NCBI RefSeq assembly: GCF_040931995.1
Contig: NZ_CP162412.1
Coordinates: forward strand, 2,294,001-2,358,000
Length of the DNA: 64,000 nt
Source: Pelagovum sp. HNIBRBA483
Lineage (GTDB): Bacteria; Pseudomonadota; Alphaproteobacteria; Rhodobacterales; Rhodobacteraceae
Reading direction: 5' to 3'
Part shown: positions 18,613-27,962 of the stretch, one piece after another
Position numbering within the stretch: position 1 is the stretch's first letter
How the letters are laid out: every line of letters begins with the position of its first letter
Made by a program: the position numbers and the translations under genes
The notes under the pieces: model-generated
The model's input: only the letters and a program-made list of their open reading frames with translations
What the model was told of the DNA's origin: nothing
Database searches by the model: none

Positions 18613-19486
18613 GCGGCAACCGCACCCGCAGCCGCTTGATCCGGCGCGGATCGGCATCGACGACTTCGAATTCGGCCCCATCAGGGTGCTGGATCACCTC
18701 GCCCCGCGCCGGCACATGGCCCGACAGCATGAAAACAAGCCCCCCCAGCGTATCCACCTCTTCGTCATCGACTTCCTCATGCGCGGTAAGGTCAACACCC
18801 ACCTCCGCTTCGAATTCCTCAAGCGGAGTTTTCGCCAAGGCCAGCCAAACGCCAGCGGTTTCCTCGATGAAAGTATCCTCTTCCTCGATGTCGTGTTCGT
18901 CCTCGATCTCGCCGACAACTTGCTCGATCAGATCTTCGATCGTCACCAGCCCGTCAGTGCCGCCATATTCATCGATCACCAACGCCATGTGGATCCGCTC
19001 GGCCTGCATCTTTTGCAGCAGCACACCAATCGGCATCGACGGCGGCACATACAGCAACCGGCGCACGATTTCCCGCAGCGCCAGCTCCGAGCCGCCGTTG
19101 AACCCGTGCTTGAGGGCAAAATCCTTCAGGTTCACGAACCCGATCGGCGTGTCCAGCGTTCCGTCGAACACAGGCAAGCGCGTGAGCCCGCTTTCACGGA
19201 ACACACCCACCAGATCATCCTTCGAAATCGTCACCGGAACCGCCACGATATCCGCTTTCGGGATCGCCACATCCTCCACCCGCATGCGGCGCAAGTTCAG
19301 CATGCCCGGTGTCGTGGAGGTATTCGCGGTGTCAGGAACTGGCGTCAGATCATATCCGTTCGCCGCTGCTTCTGATGGGCTTAGTGCATCAAATATGCGG
19401 CCCAGAAAGCCCTTACTCTGCCCTTCAGTGTCTTCATCTTGCGCGCTATGCGCTGCGCTAGAAGGCCCGTCTATCGAGTCGCCCAT
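18593..19486 (-). CDS. corC: CorC/HlyC family protein with CBS domains
   Basis: 297 residues. It has an acidic N-terminal stretch, then paired CBS domains (MRVEDVAIPKADIVAV, then MALVIDEYGGTDGLVTIEDLIEQVVGEI) and a C-terminal CorC_HlyC domain. There are no transmembrane helices, so it is the soluble CorC type associated with magnesium and cobalt efflux. Its place between ybeY and lnt is the conserved order. An acidic run (DEHDIEEEDTF) follows the second CBS domain. Confidence 0.9.
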   Translation of the reverse strand: MGDSIDGPSSAAHSAQDEDTEGQSKGFLGRIFDALSPSEAAANGYDLTPVPDTANTSTTPGMLNLRRMRVEDVAIPKADIVAVPVTISKDDLVGVFRESGLTRLPVFDGTLDTPIGFVNLKDFALKHGFNGGSELALREIVRRLLYVPPSMPIGVLLQKMQAERIHMALVIDEYGGTDGLVTIEDLIEQVVGEIEDEHDIEEEDTFIEETAGVWLALAKTPLEEFEAEVGVDLTAHEEVDDEEVDTLGGLVFMLSGHVPARGEVIQHPDGAEFEVVDADPRRIKRLRVRLPHAVARS

Positions 19487-19535
19487 CGTCTCCTACCTGC
19501 ATTGGGATGCCAAAAAGCGGCCTATCCCGGTTTTC

Positions 19536-20036
19536 CTAATCTCTATATGGGTCGGCAATACCCATTTTGCCAAGTATCTCCGTTTCCATTCCTTCCATGA
19601 GGGTGGCGTCTTGGTCACGCTCATGGTCAAAACCCAGCAAATGCAGCGTGCCATGAACCAGTAAATGGGTGGCATGATCTGGCAGCGATTTGCCCGCCTC
19701 GGCAGCCTCCCGCGCGCAAGTCTCATAGGATATTGCAACGTCGCCCAACTCGCATTCACCAAATGTGTCCGGCTCCGGCGCTTCAGGCATCGCCCCATCC
19801 TCCGCCGCACCCCGCTCGGCCGATGGCCAAGACAGCACGTTTGTGGCCTTGTCCTTTTGCCGAAAGTCAGCATTCAAAAGGGCAATGCGCTCATCATCGC
19901 ACCCCAGCAGGCTGATCTCGCACTCCTCCGGATCAAGCGAAAGGTGCTCCAGCGCGGCGGCGCAGGCCCGCTCGGCAAGCGCCTCCAGATCAACCGCTTC
20001 CCACCGCTCGTCCTCGATGGTGACGAAAACGCTCAT
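19536..20036 (-). CDS. ybeY: Endoribonuclease YbeY (rRNA maturation factor)
   Basis: 166 residues. YbeY is a zinc endoribonuclease for 16S rRNA 3'-end maturation and ribosome quality control. The zinc motif HGTLHLLGFDH lies at about residues 128-138. Upstream are NADFRQKDKATNVLSWP and the GECELGDVAISYETC segments. A short insertion of acidic and proline residues (AMPEAPEPDTFG) lies before GDVAIS. The ATG overlaps the phoH stop (ATGA). Confidence 0.95.
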   Translation of the reverse strand: MSVFVTIEDERWEAVDLEALAERACAAALEHLSLDPEECEISLLGCDDERIALLNADFRQKDKATNVLSWPSAERGAAEDGAMPEAPEPDTFGECELGDVAISYETCAREAAEAGKSLPDHATHLLVHGTLHLLGFDHERDQDATLMEGMETEILGKMGIADPYRD

Positions 20037-21073
20037 TCCCGCGCGGCCTGCCCTTTGGCAGCTTCGGCTCTTTCGCTGTCACGGTCATAAGCATCGATGA
20101 TCGCCGCGACCAACGGATGGCGCACCACATCCTTGGAGGTGAAATAATTGAAGCTAATCTTTGGAATATTCTGCAAGAGCCGCTCGGCGTCCCGCAGACC
20201 CGACTGCACGCCCCGCGGCAGGTCCACCTGGCTGCGGTCGCCGGTGATCACCATGCGCGAACCTTCACCCAAACGGGTGAGGAACATCTTCATCTGCATC
20301 GTCGTTGCGTTCTGTGCCTCATCCAACACGACGAAGGCATTCGCCAGCGTCCGCCCGCGCATAAACGCCAGCGGCGCAATCTCGATCCGCTTTTCTTCGA
20401 TCAGCTTGGCCGTCTGCTTGCCGGGCAGGAAATCGTTCAGCGCATCATAAAGCGGCTGCATATAGGGATCGACCTTGTCTTTCATATCGCCTGGCAGATA
20501 GCCGAGCTTTTCACCCGCCTCCACCGCAGGACGGGACAGGATAATCCGGTCAACCTTTCCGGCAATAAACATCGATACGCCAACCGCGACCGCCAGATAG
20601 GTCTTGCCCGTACCCGCAGGGCCGATCCCAAATGACAGCTCGTTTTCAAAGAGGTTCAGCACATAAGCCTTCTGCGCATCGGTGCGCGGCTCAACAAGCT
20701 TCCGCCGCGTCTTGATCTCGACCGGCCCGCCCTTGAACATCTCCATCTGATCGCCCGCTTCCGGCGCACTGCCGGTTTCGGAACTGCCCATCCGCAATTC
20801 GCGATCCAGATCGGAAGGCTCGATCGCGCGCCCAGCCTCCAGCCGCGTGTAGAGGGCGTTCAACACATCCCGCGCAGTGGCGCAGGCATCCGCTTCTCCG
20901 ATCAGCGCCAGATGATTACCGCGCCGCAGAATCTGAAGCCCGAGTTTGTCCTCCAGCTTGGCCAGATTGCTGTCGTGCTCACCACACAGATCAATCAACA
21001 AGAAATTATCGGGAAACTCGAGCGTGGTTTCGTTGATGTCAGAACTCCGCGGGGGCAGGACACTGGTAGCCAA
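20033..21073 (-). CDS. phoH: PhoH family ATPase
   Basis: 346 residues. It is a cytoplasmic P-loop ATPase of the PhoH/PhoL type, associated with YbeY in RNA metabolism. Walker A is GIGPAGTGKTYLAVA, Walker B FVVLDEAQNAT, and the sensor TGDRSQVDLPRG follows. The start is a TTG at 21073, chosen because AAAGGAG lies seven bases upstream and the protein then begins MATSVLPPRSS; the longer frame to 21223 runs through the upstream terminator region. It is the first gene of phoH-ybeY-corC-lnt. Confidence 0.92.
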   Translation of the reverse strand: MATSVLPPRSSDINETTLEFPDNFLLIDLCGEHDSNLAKLEDKLGLQILRRGNHLALIGEADACATARDVLNALYTRLEAGRAIEPSDLDRELRMGSSETGSAPEAGDQMEMFKGGPVEIKTRRKLVEPRTDAQKAYVLNLFENELSFGIGPAGTGKTYLAVAVGVSMFIAGKVDRIILSRPAVEAGEKLGYLPGDMKDKVDPYMQPLYDALNDFLPGKQTAKLIEEKRIEIAPLAFMRGRTLANAFVVLDEAQNATTMQMKMFLTRLGEGSRMVITGDRSQVDLPRGVQSGLRDAERLLQNIPKISFNYFTSKDVVRHPLVAAIIDAYDRDSERAEAAKGQAARE

Positions 21074-21183
21074 GCACGACTCCTTTACGACTATATATTG
21101 TGATGGTGGCAAGAAGATCGCCCCTGCGCAAGGGGGAGCATGCAATTGTAACAGACAGGTGTCCGTAACGGCGAAATCGCGCC

Positions 21184-21219
21184 AAAAACACAACAGGCGC
21201 CCCCAAAGGGGCGCCTGTT
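21184..21219 (-). terminator. Terminator after the lipoprotein gene
   Basis: A long GC stem (21192-21204 with 21208-21219) with a 3-base loop. On the minus strand it is followed by GTGTTTTTGG. It ends the OmpA-lipoprotein transcript and precedes the phoH promoter region (21074-21183). Confidence 0.88.
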
Positions 21220-21247
21220 TCAAAGCAGCGGCGCGCAGCCGCGCGAC

Positions 21248-21565
21248 TCAGAGCGTGTCGGGGATCGGTGATCCGTCTTTGAATGGGCCGGTCGCCGTGG
21301 TCGGCGCGGCAACGCCAGAGCAGACAGGGCGGCCGTCCGGTGTCAGGCGCTCACTCAGATAGCCCTCAAAGCCATCGTCGATGATCCAGTGGTCACACCC
21401 GTTCGGATCAACCCAAATGCCTGCCACCAAGGTCGAAAGGTGGTGCGCGTTGATGCCACGGTCCGTGGTTTTGTCCGTGCCAATGCCTTCCAGCGCGTTG
21501 TCCATTTCACAGGCAGATAGCACCGTGACAACACCGAGAAGACCCAAAATCTTGATCGTTTTCAT
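21248..21565 (-). CDS. Small lipoprotein with a Cys-containing IWxDPxGCxHW module
   Basis: 105 residues. The start MKTIKILGLLGVVTVLSAC is a lipoprotein signal with the modified Cys at residue 19. At about 48-81 there is a module IWVDPNGCDHW, DDGFEG, then DGRPVC, which the upstream OmpA-family protein also carries. The two cysteines could form a disulphide in the periplasm; that is inference. The rest is short and Gly/Pro-rich. AGGAG precedes the start. It begins 11 bases after the OmpA gene and a terminator follows, so the pair forms an operon. Confidence 0.75.
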   Translation of the reverse strand: MKTIKILGLLGVVTVLSACEMDNALEGIGTDKTTDRGINAHHLSTLVAGIWVDPNGCDHWIIDDGFEGYLSERLTPDGRPVCSGVAAPTTATGPFKDGSPIPDTL

Positions 21566-21576
21566 GGTTATTCTCC

Positions 21577-22113
21577 TCAGCGCAGGCAATAGATTTCGAC
21601 GCGGCGATTCTGCTGCATCCCTTCGGCGGTGCTGTTCGTGGCCCGCGGCATACGCTCGCCAAAGCCCTTCACCTCAACAACCTTACCACCGGCGGCCAGC
21701 GCCACCTCCGCCACTGCATTGGCGCGGTTGTCTGAAAGACGCATGTTATATTCATCCGAGGCACGGCTGTCCGTATGGCCATAGATCAGGAAGCCATACG
21801 CCTCCGCATCCTTGAAGAACTGGGTGAGACGATCACGGCCAGCGCGGTTAATCGCGTATCGGTCCGTGGCGAAAAGTTGGTCCGTCGGCACCACGCCGCA
21901 GATCTCGCTGCGATGGCAAACGGGCGATCCGTCGCGGTTGCGGTGCGGAGACATGAAGCCCTCGGCCCCGTCATCCATAACCCAATGCTCACATCCATCA
22001 GGGTCGATCCAGATCGTCGGTTCGTAAATCTCGTCAGCCGCAGCCGCGCCTGCTGTCATCATTATTGCCGCTGCCGCCCCCAAAAACGGCGCAAGCATTG
22101 CCCCTCGTCTCAT
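21577..22113 (-). CDS. OmpA family protein with the same IWxDPxGCxHW module
   Basis: 178 residues. A signal peptide (cleavage near AAAADE, about residue 25) is followed by a module with IWIDPDGCEHW, DDGAEG and DGSPVC at about residues 34-67. An OmpA/MotB-type peptidoglycan-binding domain fills the C-terminal half (YGHTDSRASDEYNMRLSDNRA, ending MQQNRRVEIYC). It should sit in the periplasm or outer membrane and hold peptidoglycan. AGGAGG lies upstream of the ATG. The downstream lipoprotein repeats the N-terminal module. Confidence 0.82.
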   Translation of the reverse strand: MRRGAMLAPFLGAAAAIMMTAGAAAADEIYEPTIWIDPDGCEHWVMDDGAEGFMSPHRNRDGSPVCHRSEICGVVPTDQLFATDRYAINRAGRDRLTQFFKDAEAYGFLIYGHTDSRASDEYNMRLSDNRANAVAEVALAAGGKVVEVKGFGERMPRATNSTAEGMQQNRRVEIYCLR

Positions 22114-22312
22114 TTCAGAACCTCCTAACAGAATCCGGTTCGCGCCATTATACCTGAGACGGAGCCGACTCCACTGCATTACCCCTTCTGATTGTTACCA
22201 TTATTTTGCCTCAAAAAAAGCATAATTCAGTCGCGTTTACCGGCACATAGCGCGACAGTCCCACCGAGGCGAGCCAATTGTTGCCATTGCAAGGTCAATC
22301 AACGCAAGCGCG

Positions 22313-23629
22313 TCAGGCGCTCAGCACACCGCCAAGCGAGTTCGGTCCGCTCTCTTTTATCTGCACCCGTGCGATCTCACCAATCAGCGACTCGGGCGCG
22401 ATGGCATGCACGGCATGCAAATATTCCGACTTGCCAACCAACTGCCCGTCAAGGCGGCCACGCTTCTCGAACAGCACCGAAACTTCGCGCCCGACCATGC
22501 TGTCTTGCAGCGCCTTTTGCTGACTGCTGATCTGCTCCTGCAACCGGTAGAGCCGCTCGGATGCCACATCTGGATCAACCATCTTATCGGTCTTTTCAGC
22601 CGCCGGCGTACCGGGGCGCGGCGAATATTTGAACGAAAACGCGGTCCCATATCCCGCTTCACGCAAGATGCTCATCGTATCTTCGAAATCAGCATCCGTC
22701 TCACCGGGGAAGCCGACAATGAAATCCCCCGAAAGGTGCAGATCCGGCCGCGCCTCCCTGATCCGCGCGATCAGCTTGAGATAGCTTTCAGCCGTATGCT
22801 TGCGGTTCATCGCTTTGAGGATGCGGTCCGAGCCGGACTGCACCGGCAAATGCAGGTAAGGCATCAGCTTGCCACAAGTGCCATGCGCCTCGACCAGCGC
22901 ATCATCCATATCGTTGGGATGCGAGGTGGTGAACCGGATGCGCTCAAGGCCATCCATTTTGTCCAGCTCCCAGATCAACCCAGCCAGCCCCTTCTCATGC
23001 CCGTGATAGGCATTCACATTCTGGCCCAAGAGTGTGATCTCGCGCACGCCTGCTTCAACCAGCGCCCGCGCCTCGGAGAGCACCCGCTCGGCAGGGCGGC
23101 TCACTTCAGCGCCGCGCGTGTAAGGCACCACACAGAACGAGCAGAATTTGTCACACCCCTCCTGCACCGAAAGGAACGCCGTCGGGCCACGCTTGGACTT
23201 CGGGCGCTCCTTGAGCACCTCGAACTTGTCCTCTTCAGGGAAATCCGTATCCAGCGCCCGAGTTCCGCTACGAACAGCTTGCTCCATCTGCGGCAGGCGG
23301 TGGTAGCTCTGCGGGCCAACCACCAGATCAACCATCGGCTGGCGCTTGATAATCTCTTCGCCCTCGGCCTGCGCTACGCAGCCTGCCACACCGATCTTCA
23401 GGTCAGGGCGTGCTTCCTTCAATGGCTTGAACCGCCCAAGCTCCGAATACACCTTCTCTGCCGCCTTCTCACGAATGTGGCAGGTGTTGAGCAGAATCAT
23501 ATCGGCGTCTTCGGGGGTCTTAGTCTCGACATACCCCTGCCCGCCCAGCGCTTCCGCCATACGTTCGCTGTCGTATACATTCATCTGACAGCCATATGTC
23601 TTGATATAGAGCTTCTTTGGTTCGGCCAT
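22313..23629 (-). CDS. miaB: tRNA-2-methylthio-N6-dimethylallyladenosine synthase
   Basis: 438 residues. MiaB is a radical-SAM enzyme that adds a methylthio group to i6A37 of tRNA. The N-terminal MTTase domain has [15 protein letters not shown] and AGCVAQAEG, supplying three cluster cysteines. The radical-SAM motif [15 protein letters not shown] follows, and a TRAM domain closes the protein. The start at 23629 ([17 protein letters not shown]) has GGAG nine bases upstream; an ATG at 23644 is also in frame. It is divergent from the gene at 23743. Confidence 0.96.
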   Translation of the reverse strand: MAEPKKLYIKTYGCQMNVYDSERMAEALGGQGYVETKTPEDADMILLNTCHIREKAAEKVYSELGRFKPLKEARPDLKIGVAGCVAQAEGEEIIKRQPMVDLVVGPQSYHRLPQMEQAVRSGTRALDTDFPEEDKFEVLKERPKSKRGPTAFLSVQEGCDKFCSFCVVPYTRGAEVSRPAERVLSEARALVEAGVREITLLGQNVNAYHGHEKGLAGLIWELDKMDGLERIRFTTSHPNDMDDALVEAHGTCGKLMPYLHLPVQSGSDRILKAMNRKHTAESYLKLIARIREARPDLHLSGDFIVGFPGETDADFEDTMSILREAGYGTAFSFKYSPRPGTPAAEKTDKMVDPDVASERLYRLQEQISSQQKALQDSMVGREVSVLFEKRGRLDGQLVGKSEYLHAVHAIAPESLIGEIARVQIKESGPNSLGGVLSA

Positions 23630-23742
23630 GATCCATGCTCCCATCGCGCGGGTTCGAGATTTCTGCGCTTCCTAACCGCTCGCCCCTTTGCTTGCAATGG
23701 AGCGTGATTTGGCCAAATGTCTGGGCAAGAGGAAGGCGGCCG

Positions 23743-24609
23743 ATGCGTTTTGACAATCTAAAGAGTTTCTTGCGAGCCGAACCTGCCGCCTTGGCCAAGG
23801 GACCGGTCGCGCTCATCTTCATCGAAGACGAGGTCGAAATCGCCTCCACCCTCCGCCATCATATTGATTGCGGGTTCCGCAAGGTAATCGCATTCGCCCC
23901 GGCGCACATAGAGATACCCGACGAATTTGCCGACGAAGTCAGCACCGTTTCACTCGATTTCGGGCGCCAGAACGCCCTATTCGAGACGGTCAACAGCGTC
24001 ATCGCCGCCGCCACTTCGGGTGTGTGGCTCTACTACTGCTATAACGCCGAATATCTTTTCTTCCCGTTCTGCGAACACCGCACCGTTGGCGAACTGGTGT
24101 CCTTCGTCACAGAGGAACGACGCGACGCCGTGATGACCTATGTAGTCGATCTCTATGCGGGTGATCTTCAGGCCCACCCCTCAGCAGTAGATCTGAAAAA
24201 CGCGCATCTGGATCGCTCGGGCTATTACGCTCTCTCCCGCACCGACCGCTGGAACAACGCGCTCGAACGGCAAATGGATTTCTTTGGCGGCCTGCGTTGG
24301 CGGTTCGAGGAACATATCCCTGCCAACCGCCGCCGTATTGACAGGATCAGCCTGTTCCGCGCGCAAAACGGGCTGACCCTCAGACCGGATTTCACCCTCA
24401 GCGAGCCGGAGATGAACACCTATCAATGCCCGTGGCATAACAACACATCTGCCGCGATCTGCTCGTTCCGCACCGCCAAGGCGCTCAAGCGCAACCCTGG
24501 CTCGACCTACGATATATCGACTTTCACATGGTATAACTCTGTGCCCTTTACATGGCACTCACAGCAATTGCTTGATCTCGGTTTGATGGAACCCGGTCAG
24601 TGGTTCTGA
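23743..24609 (+). CDS. Conserved protein, possible family 2 glycosyltransferase-like
   Basis: 288 residues from an ATG with AGAGGAAGG upstream. The N-terminal part (VALIFIEDEVEIASTLRHHI, then CGFRKVIAFAP) resembles the opening strand-helix of GT-A glycosyltransferases that begin with a Glu/Asp-rich loop. Later come EYLFFPFCEHRTVGELVSFV, EERRDAVMTYVVDLYAGD and several Trp residues near the end. I recognise it as a conserved Rhodobacterales type of protein but cannot name its substrate. There is no signal peptide. It converges with irr. Confidence 0.6.
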   Translation: MRFDNLKSFLRAEPAALAKGPVALIFIEDEVEIASTLRHHIDCGFRKVIAFAPAHIEIPDEFADEVSTVSLDFGRQNALFETVNSVIAAATSGVWLYYCYNAEYLFFPFCEHRTVGELVSFVTEERRDAVMTYVVDLYAGDLQAHPSAVDLKNAHLDRSGYYALSRTDRWNNALERQMDFFGGLRWRFEEHIPANRRRIDRISLFRAQNGLTLRPDFTLSEPEMNTYQCPWHNNTSAAICSFRTAKALKRNPGSTYDISTFTWYNSVPFTWHSQQLLDLGLMEPGQWF

Positions 24610-24625
24610 TCGTGTGCGGCGCGGC

Positions 24626-25045
24626 CTAGCGGCGGCGCAACCGGATCACCACGTCCACAGCAGCCACCTCGGCCCCTTCCGGCGCGCTCGGCAAGCGGGT
24701 GATCTCCAATTGCTCGCTTGGCGCATCGGTCAAGCGGGCATTGTCTTCCCAATAGAAATGCGGGTGGTTCGAAGTGTTCGTGTCGAAATAACTTTTCGAT
24801 CCATCGACGGTGATTTCGCGCAGCAGCCCCGCGTCGCAAAAGGCGCGCAGCGTATTGTAAACCGTGGCGAGCGAAACTTTCTCATCGGCATCCGATGCCG
24901 CCTCGAAAAGGCTCTCTGCCGTGACGTGGCGGTCCTGACCATCGCCTACAAGCAGCTTGGCAAGCGACAAGCGCTGGCGCGTTGGCCGAAGCCCCGCCCC
25001 CGCAAGCCATTTTGTCCCGCGTTCACCGGCTGTCTGCGTCATCAT
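24626..25045 (-). CDS. irr: Irr/Fur-family iron response regulator
   Basis: 139 residues. It has a winged-helix Fur-family DNA-binding domain with LRPTRQRLSLAKLL and VSLATVYNTLRAFCDAGLLREI. The C-terminal half has SYFDTNTSNHPHFYWEDN and ends in VDVVIRLRRR, the pattern of Irr rather than Fur. Irr senses haem/iron status in alphaproteobacteria. The start is uncertain: two adjacent ATGs at 25045 and 25042, or a longer form from 25084. It is divergent from fabA and shares the 170-base region between them. Confidence 0.85.
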   Translation of the reverse strand: MMTQTAGERGTKWLAGAGLRPTRQRLSLAKLLVGDGQDRHVTAESLFEAASDADEKVSLATVYNTLRAFCDAGLLREITVDGSKSYFDTNTSNHPHFYWEDNARLTDAPSEQLEITRLPSAPEGAEVAAVDVVIRLRRR

Positions 25046-25215
25046 CTCTGCCACGATCCGGATTCCTTTTCCTTCGCACCCCATTAATATGGGATTTTAC
25101 CCCCATCTTTCAATTGAAAATCAGTCGCACCCCATAGCGCACCACACTTGCTCTCGCGCGCTACAGGGTGCTAGACGCAAAGGACCAGTAACGACAAATG
25201 GATGGACCAACCCGC

Positions 25216-25725
25216 ATGGCCGATTACCCGAGCAGTTTCGATAAGGACGACCTTCTCAAATGCGCCCGAGGCGAGCTCTTCGGTCCCGGCAACGCGCAGC
25301 TTCCCGCCCCGCCGATGCTGATGATGGACCGGATCACCGAAATCAGCGGTGATGGCGGTGCGCATGGCAAGGGCCATGTCGTTGCCGAGTTCGATATCAC
25401 ACCGGACTTGTGGTTCTTTGACTGCCACTTCCCCGGCAACCCGATCATGCCTGGTTGCCTCGGGCTCGATGGCCTTTGGCAGCTCACGGGCTTCAACCTC
25501 GGCTGGCGCGGCTGGCTGGGGCGCGGCTATGCGCTCGGCGTGGGCGAAGTAAAGCTCACCGGCATGGTCCGCCCCGATCGTAAGATGCTGACCTATAAGG
25601 TCGATTTCACCAAAGCCGTACAAACCCGCCGCCTGACAATGGGCGTGGCCGACGGTATCGTCGAAGCCGATGGCGAAGTGATCTATCAGGTCAAGGATAT
25701 GAAAGTGGCGCTCAGCGAAAGCTAA
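25216..25725 (+). CDS. fabA: 3-hydroxydecanoyl-ACP dehydratase/isomerase
   Basis: 169 residues. FabA dehydrates 3-hydroxydecanoyl-ACP and isomerises the product, opening the unsaturated branch of fatty-acid synthesis. The catalytic His lies in [31 protein letters not shown] and [17 protein letters not shown] are also present. The chosen start gives [10 protein letters not shown]; an ATG at 25198 adds six residues. fabB follows after 131 bases, the usual fabA-fabB pair, and fabI after that. Confidence 0.96.
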   Translation: MADYPSSFDKDDLLKCARGELFGPGNAQLPAPPMLMMDRITEISGDGGAHGKGHVVAEFDITPDLWFFDCHFPGNPIMPGCLGLDGLWQLTGFNLGWRGWLGRGYALGVGEVKLTGMVRPDRKMLTYKVDFTKAVQTRRLTMGVADGIVEADGEVIYQVKDMKVALSES

Positions 25726-25856
25726 GCGCCTAGCCCTCCGGCAAATAGCAAATTACCGTAGCAAAAACGCGCCAGGCGTCCCGTACGGCTTCTAACCGCT
25801 TGCTCCCTCACCTCCCCTGTCATACACAAGATCGGGAATAAAAAGGGGAGCCACAT

Positions 25857-27086
25857 ATGCGCCGCGTCGTCGTGACTGGGTTGGGAATCGTATCGCCCAT
25901 CGGGAACAATGCCGAAGAAGTCGAAGCCGCCCTCCGTGCAGGCCAATCGGGGATCGAAGCCAGCGACGTGATGGCCGAATACGGCTTCCGCAGCCAGATC
26001 GCCGGCACGCTGAAGATAGATGTCGCAGAGCATGTCGATAAACGCACCCTGCGCTTCATGGGGCCGGGTGCCGCTTATGCCCATATCGCGATGCAGCAAG
26101 CCATCGCTGATTCAGGCCTTGAGGAAAGTGACGTTATCAACCCGCGCACCGGCCTTGTGGCTGGTTCGGGCGGCCCGTCGACCTCCTCGATGTTCGCCGC
26201 GCACCAAACGGTGCTGAAATCCGGCTCGCCCAAGCGGATCGGGCCGTTCGCCGTGCCGAAATGCATGTCGTCCACGATCTCGGCCAACCTCTCCACCGCC
26301 TTCTCGATCAAGGGTATCAACTACTCGATCACCTCCGCCTGCTCCACCTCACTGCACTGCATCGGCAACGCCGCCGAACAGATCATGATGGGCAAGCAGG
26401 ACGTGATGTTCGCCGGTGGCGGCGAGGAGCTGGACTGGACCCTTTCCTGCCTCTTTGATGCGATGGGTGCGATGTCCTCCAAATATAACGACACACCAAC
26501 CAAAGCCTCCCGCGCCTTCGACGCAGGGCGCGACGGGTTCGTGATCGCAGGCGGCGGCGGCATCGTTGTGCTCGAAGAGCTTGAACACGCCCGCGCGCGC
26601 GGCGCAAAAATCTATGCCGAGGTGACGGGATTTGCCGCCACCTCCGATGGTCACGATATGGTCGCCCCCTCGGGCGAAGGCGGCGAGCGCGCCATGCGCC
26701 TCGCGCTGCAAACCATCCCCGAAGGCCGCAGCGTCAGCTATATCAACGCCCACGGCACCTCCACGCCGGTTGGCGATGTGGGCGAGGTCGAAGCGGTCCG
26801 TCGTGTCTTTGGCGACGGCAGCACCCCGCCGATCAGCTCGACCAAATCGATGACCGGCCACAGCCAAGGCGCGACCGGCGCACAGGAAGCCATCTACTGC
26901 CTCCTGATGCTCAAGGGTGACTTTATCGCCCCTTCGATCAACGTCGAGACCCTCGACCCCGCCCTGAAGCCCGCCGAAATTGCCACGACCCTCGTGGAGA
27001 AAGCAGGCCTCGATACGGTCATGACCAATAGTTTCGGCTTTGGTGGCACGAATGGTTCGATGCTGCTTTCAGCCTTCCGAGATTGA
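25857..27086 (+). CDS. fabB: 3-oxoacyl-ACP synthase I
   Basis: 409 residues. FabB elongates acyl-ACP with malonyl-ACP and is needed for unsaturated chains. The catalytic triad is Cys162 in [10 protein letters not shown], His299 in NAHGTSTP and His335 in MTGHSQGA. The [10 protein letters not shown]-terminal loop is intact. AAAAGGGGAG precedes the ATG. fabI begins 20 bases after its stop. Confidence 0.96.
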   Translation: MRRVVVTGLGIVSPIGNNAEEVEAALRAGQSGIEASDVMAEYGFRSQIAGTLKIDVAEHVDKRTLRFMGPGAAYAHIAMQQAIADSGLEESDVINPRTGLVAGSGGPSTSSMFAAHQTVLKSGSPKRIGPFAVPKCMSSTISANLSTAFSIKGINYSITSACSTSLHCIGNAAEQIMMGKQDVMFAGGGEELDWTLSCLFDAMGAMSSKYNDTPTKASRAFDAGRDGFVIAGGGGIVVLEELEHARARGAKIYAEVTGFAATSDGHDMVAPSGEGGERAMRLALQTIPEGRSVSYINAHGTSTPVGDVGEVEAVRRVFGDGSTPPISSTKSMTGHSQGATGAQEAIYCLLMLKGDFIAPSINVETLDPALKPAEIATTLVEKAGLDTVMTNSFGFGGTNGSMLLSAFRD

Positions 27087-27105
27087 TAACAGCAGGACAT
27101 TCAAG

Positions 27106-27894
27106 ATGACCATTTCAATGCAAGGGAAACGCGGCCTGATGATGGGGGTCGCGAATGATCGCTCGATCGCATGGGGTATCGCCCAAGCCATGCACAACGC
27201 AGGCGCGGAACTGGCCTTCACCTATCAAGGCGAGGCTTTCGGCAAGCGCGTCGAGCCGCTCGCGGCATCGGTTGGCAGCGATATTCTCGTTGATGCCGAT
27301 GTGATGGACGACGCCTCCCTAGACCGCGCTTTTGCCGCCCTGAAAGAGCGCTGGGGCACGATTGATTTCCTCGTCCACGCCATCGCCTATTCCGATAAAT
27401 CGGAGCTGACAGGCCGTTTCATCAACACCAGCCGCGAGAACTTCCGCAATTCGCTGACGATCTCCTGCTATTCCTTCATCGACGTGGCCCGCCGCGCCTC
27501 GGAACTGATGCCCGATGGCGGCACGCTTCTGACCATGACCTATCAAGGCTCCAACCGCGTCACCCCGTTCTATAATGTCATGGGCGTCGCCAAGGCCGCG
27601 CTTGAAAGCTCGGTCCGCTACCTTGCCAACGATCTCGGTCCGCAAGGTATCCGCGTCAACGCGATCTCCCCCGGCCCGATGAAGACATTGGCCGGAGCCG
27701 CCATCGGCGGCGCACGCAAGACCTACAAACACACCGATCAGAATGCGCCGCTGCGCTCCAACGCGACGCTGGAGGCCATCGGCGGCACCGCCGTCTATCT
27801 GGCGTCAGATGCCGGTGCCTGCACCAGCGGCGAGATCATCACCGTCGATGGCGGTTATCATGTGCTCGGAATGCCCCAGTCCGAAAACCTCTGA
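27106..27894 (+). CDS. fabI: Enoyl-ACP reductase (NADH)
   Basis: 262 residues. FabI reduces trans-2-enoyl-ACP and is the target of triclosan. The nucleotide-binding region reads MMGVANDRSIAWGIAQAM. The active-site pattern Y-x6-K is in YNVMGVAKAALE. AISPGPMKTLAGAAIGG and the C-terminal VDGGYHVLGM follow. The start at 27106 (MTISMQGKRGL) is the usual one; a longer frame overlapping fabB from 27040 is not supported. A bidirectional terminator follows. Confidence 0.96.
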   Translation: MTISMQGKRGLMMGVANDRSIAWGIAQAMHNAGAELAFTYQGEAFGKRVEPLAASVGSDILVDADVMDDASLDRAFAALKERWGTIDFLVHAIAYSDKSELTGRFINTSRENFRNSLTISCYSFIDVARRASELMPDGGTLLTMTYQGSNRVTPFYNVMGVAKAALESSVRYLANDLGPQGIRVNAISPGPMKTLAGAAIGGARKTYKHTDQNAPLRSNATLEAIGGTAVYLASDAGACTSGEIITVDGGYHVLGMPQSENL

Positions 27895-27911
27895 TCGCCA
27901 TCCTCTGAATC

Positions 27912-27948
27912 AAAACGGCCCGCTGTCTCCAGCGGGCCGTTTCGTTTG
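27912..27948. terminator. Bidirectional terminator between fabI and the FKBP gene
   Basis: A perfect 12-bp stem (27913-27924 with 27931-27942) with a 6-base loop. It is flanked by AAAA on one side and a T-rich run on the other, so it can stop transcripts from both directions. Confidence 0.9.
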
Positions 27949-27962
27949 CTAAGGTGCAAAAA

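Noticed and set aside
18399-19664. A 421-codon open frame on the plus strand
   Set aside because: It is antisense to corC and lnt and very rich in Ser/Arg/Thr, as expected for a shadow frame.
22406-23707. A 433-codon open frame on the plus strand
   Set aside because: It is the antisense shadow of miaB, caused by high GC at third positions.
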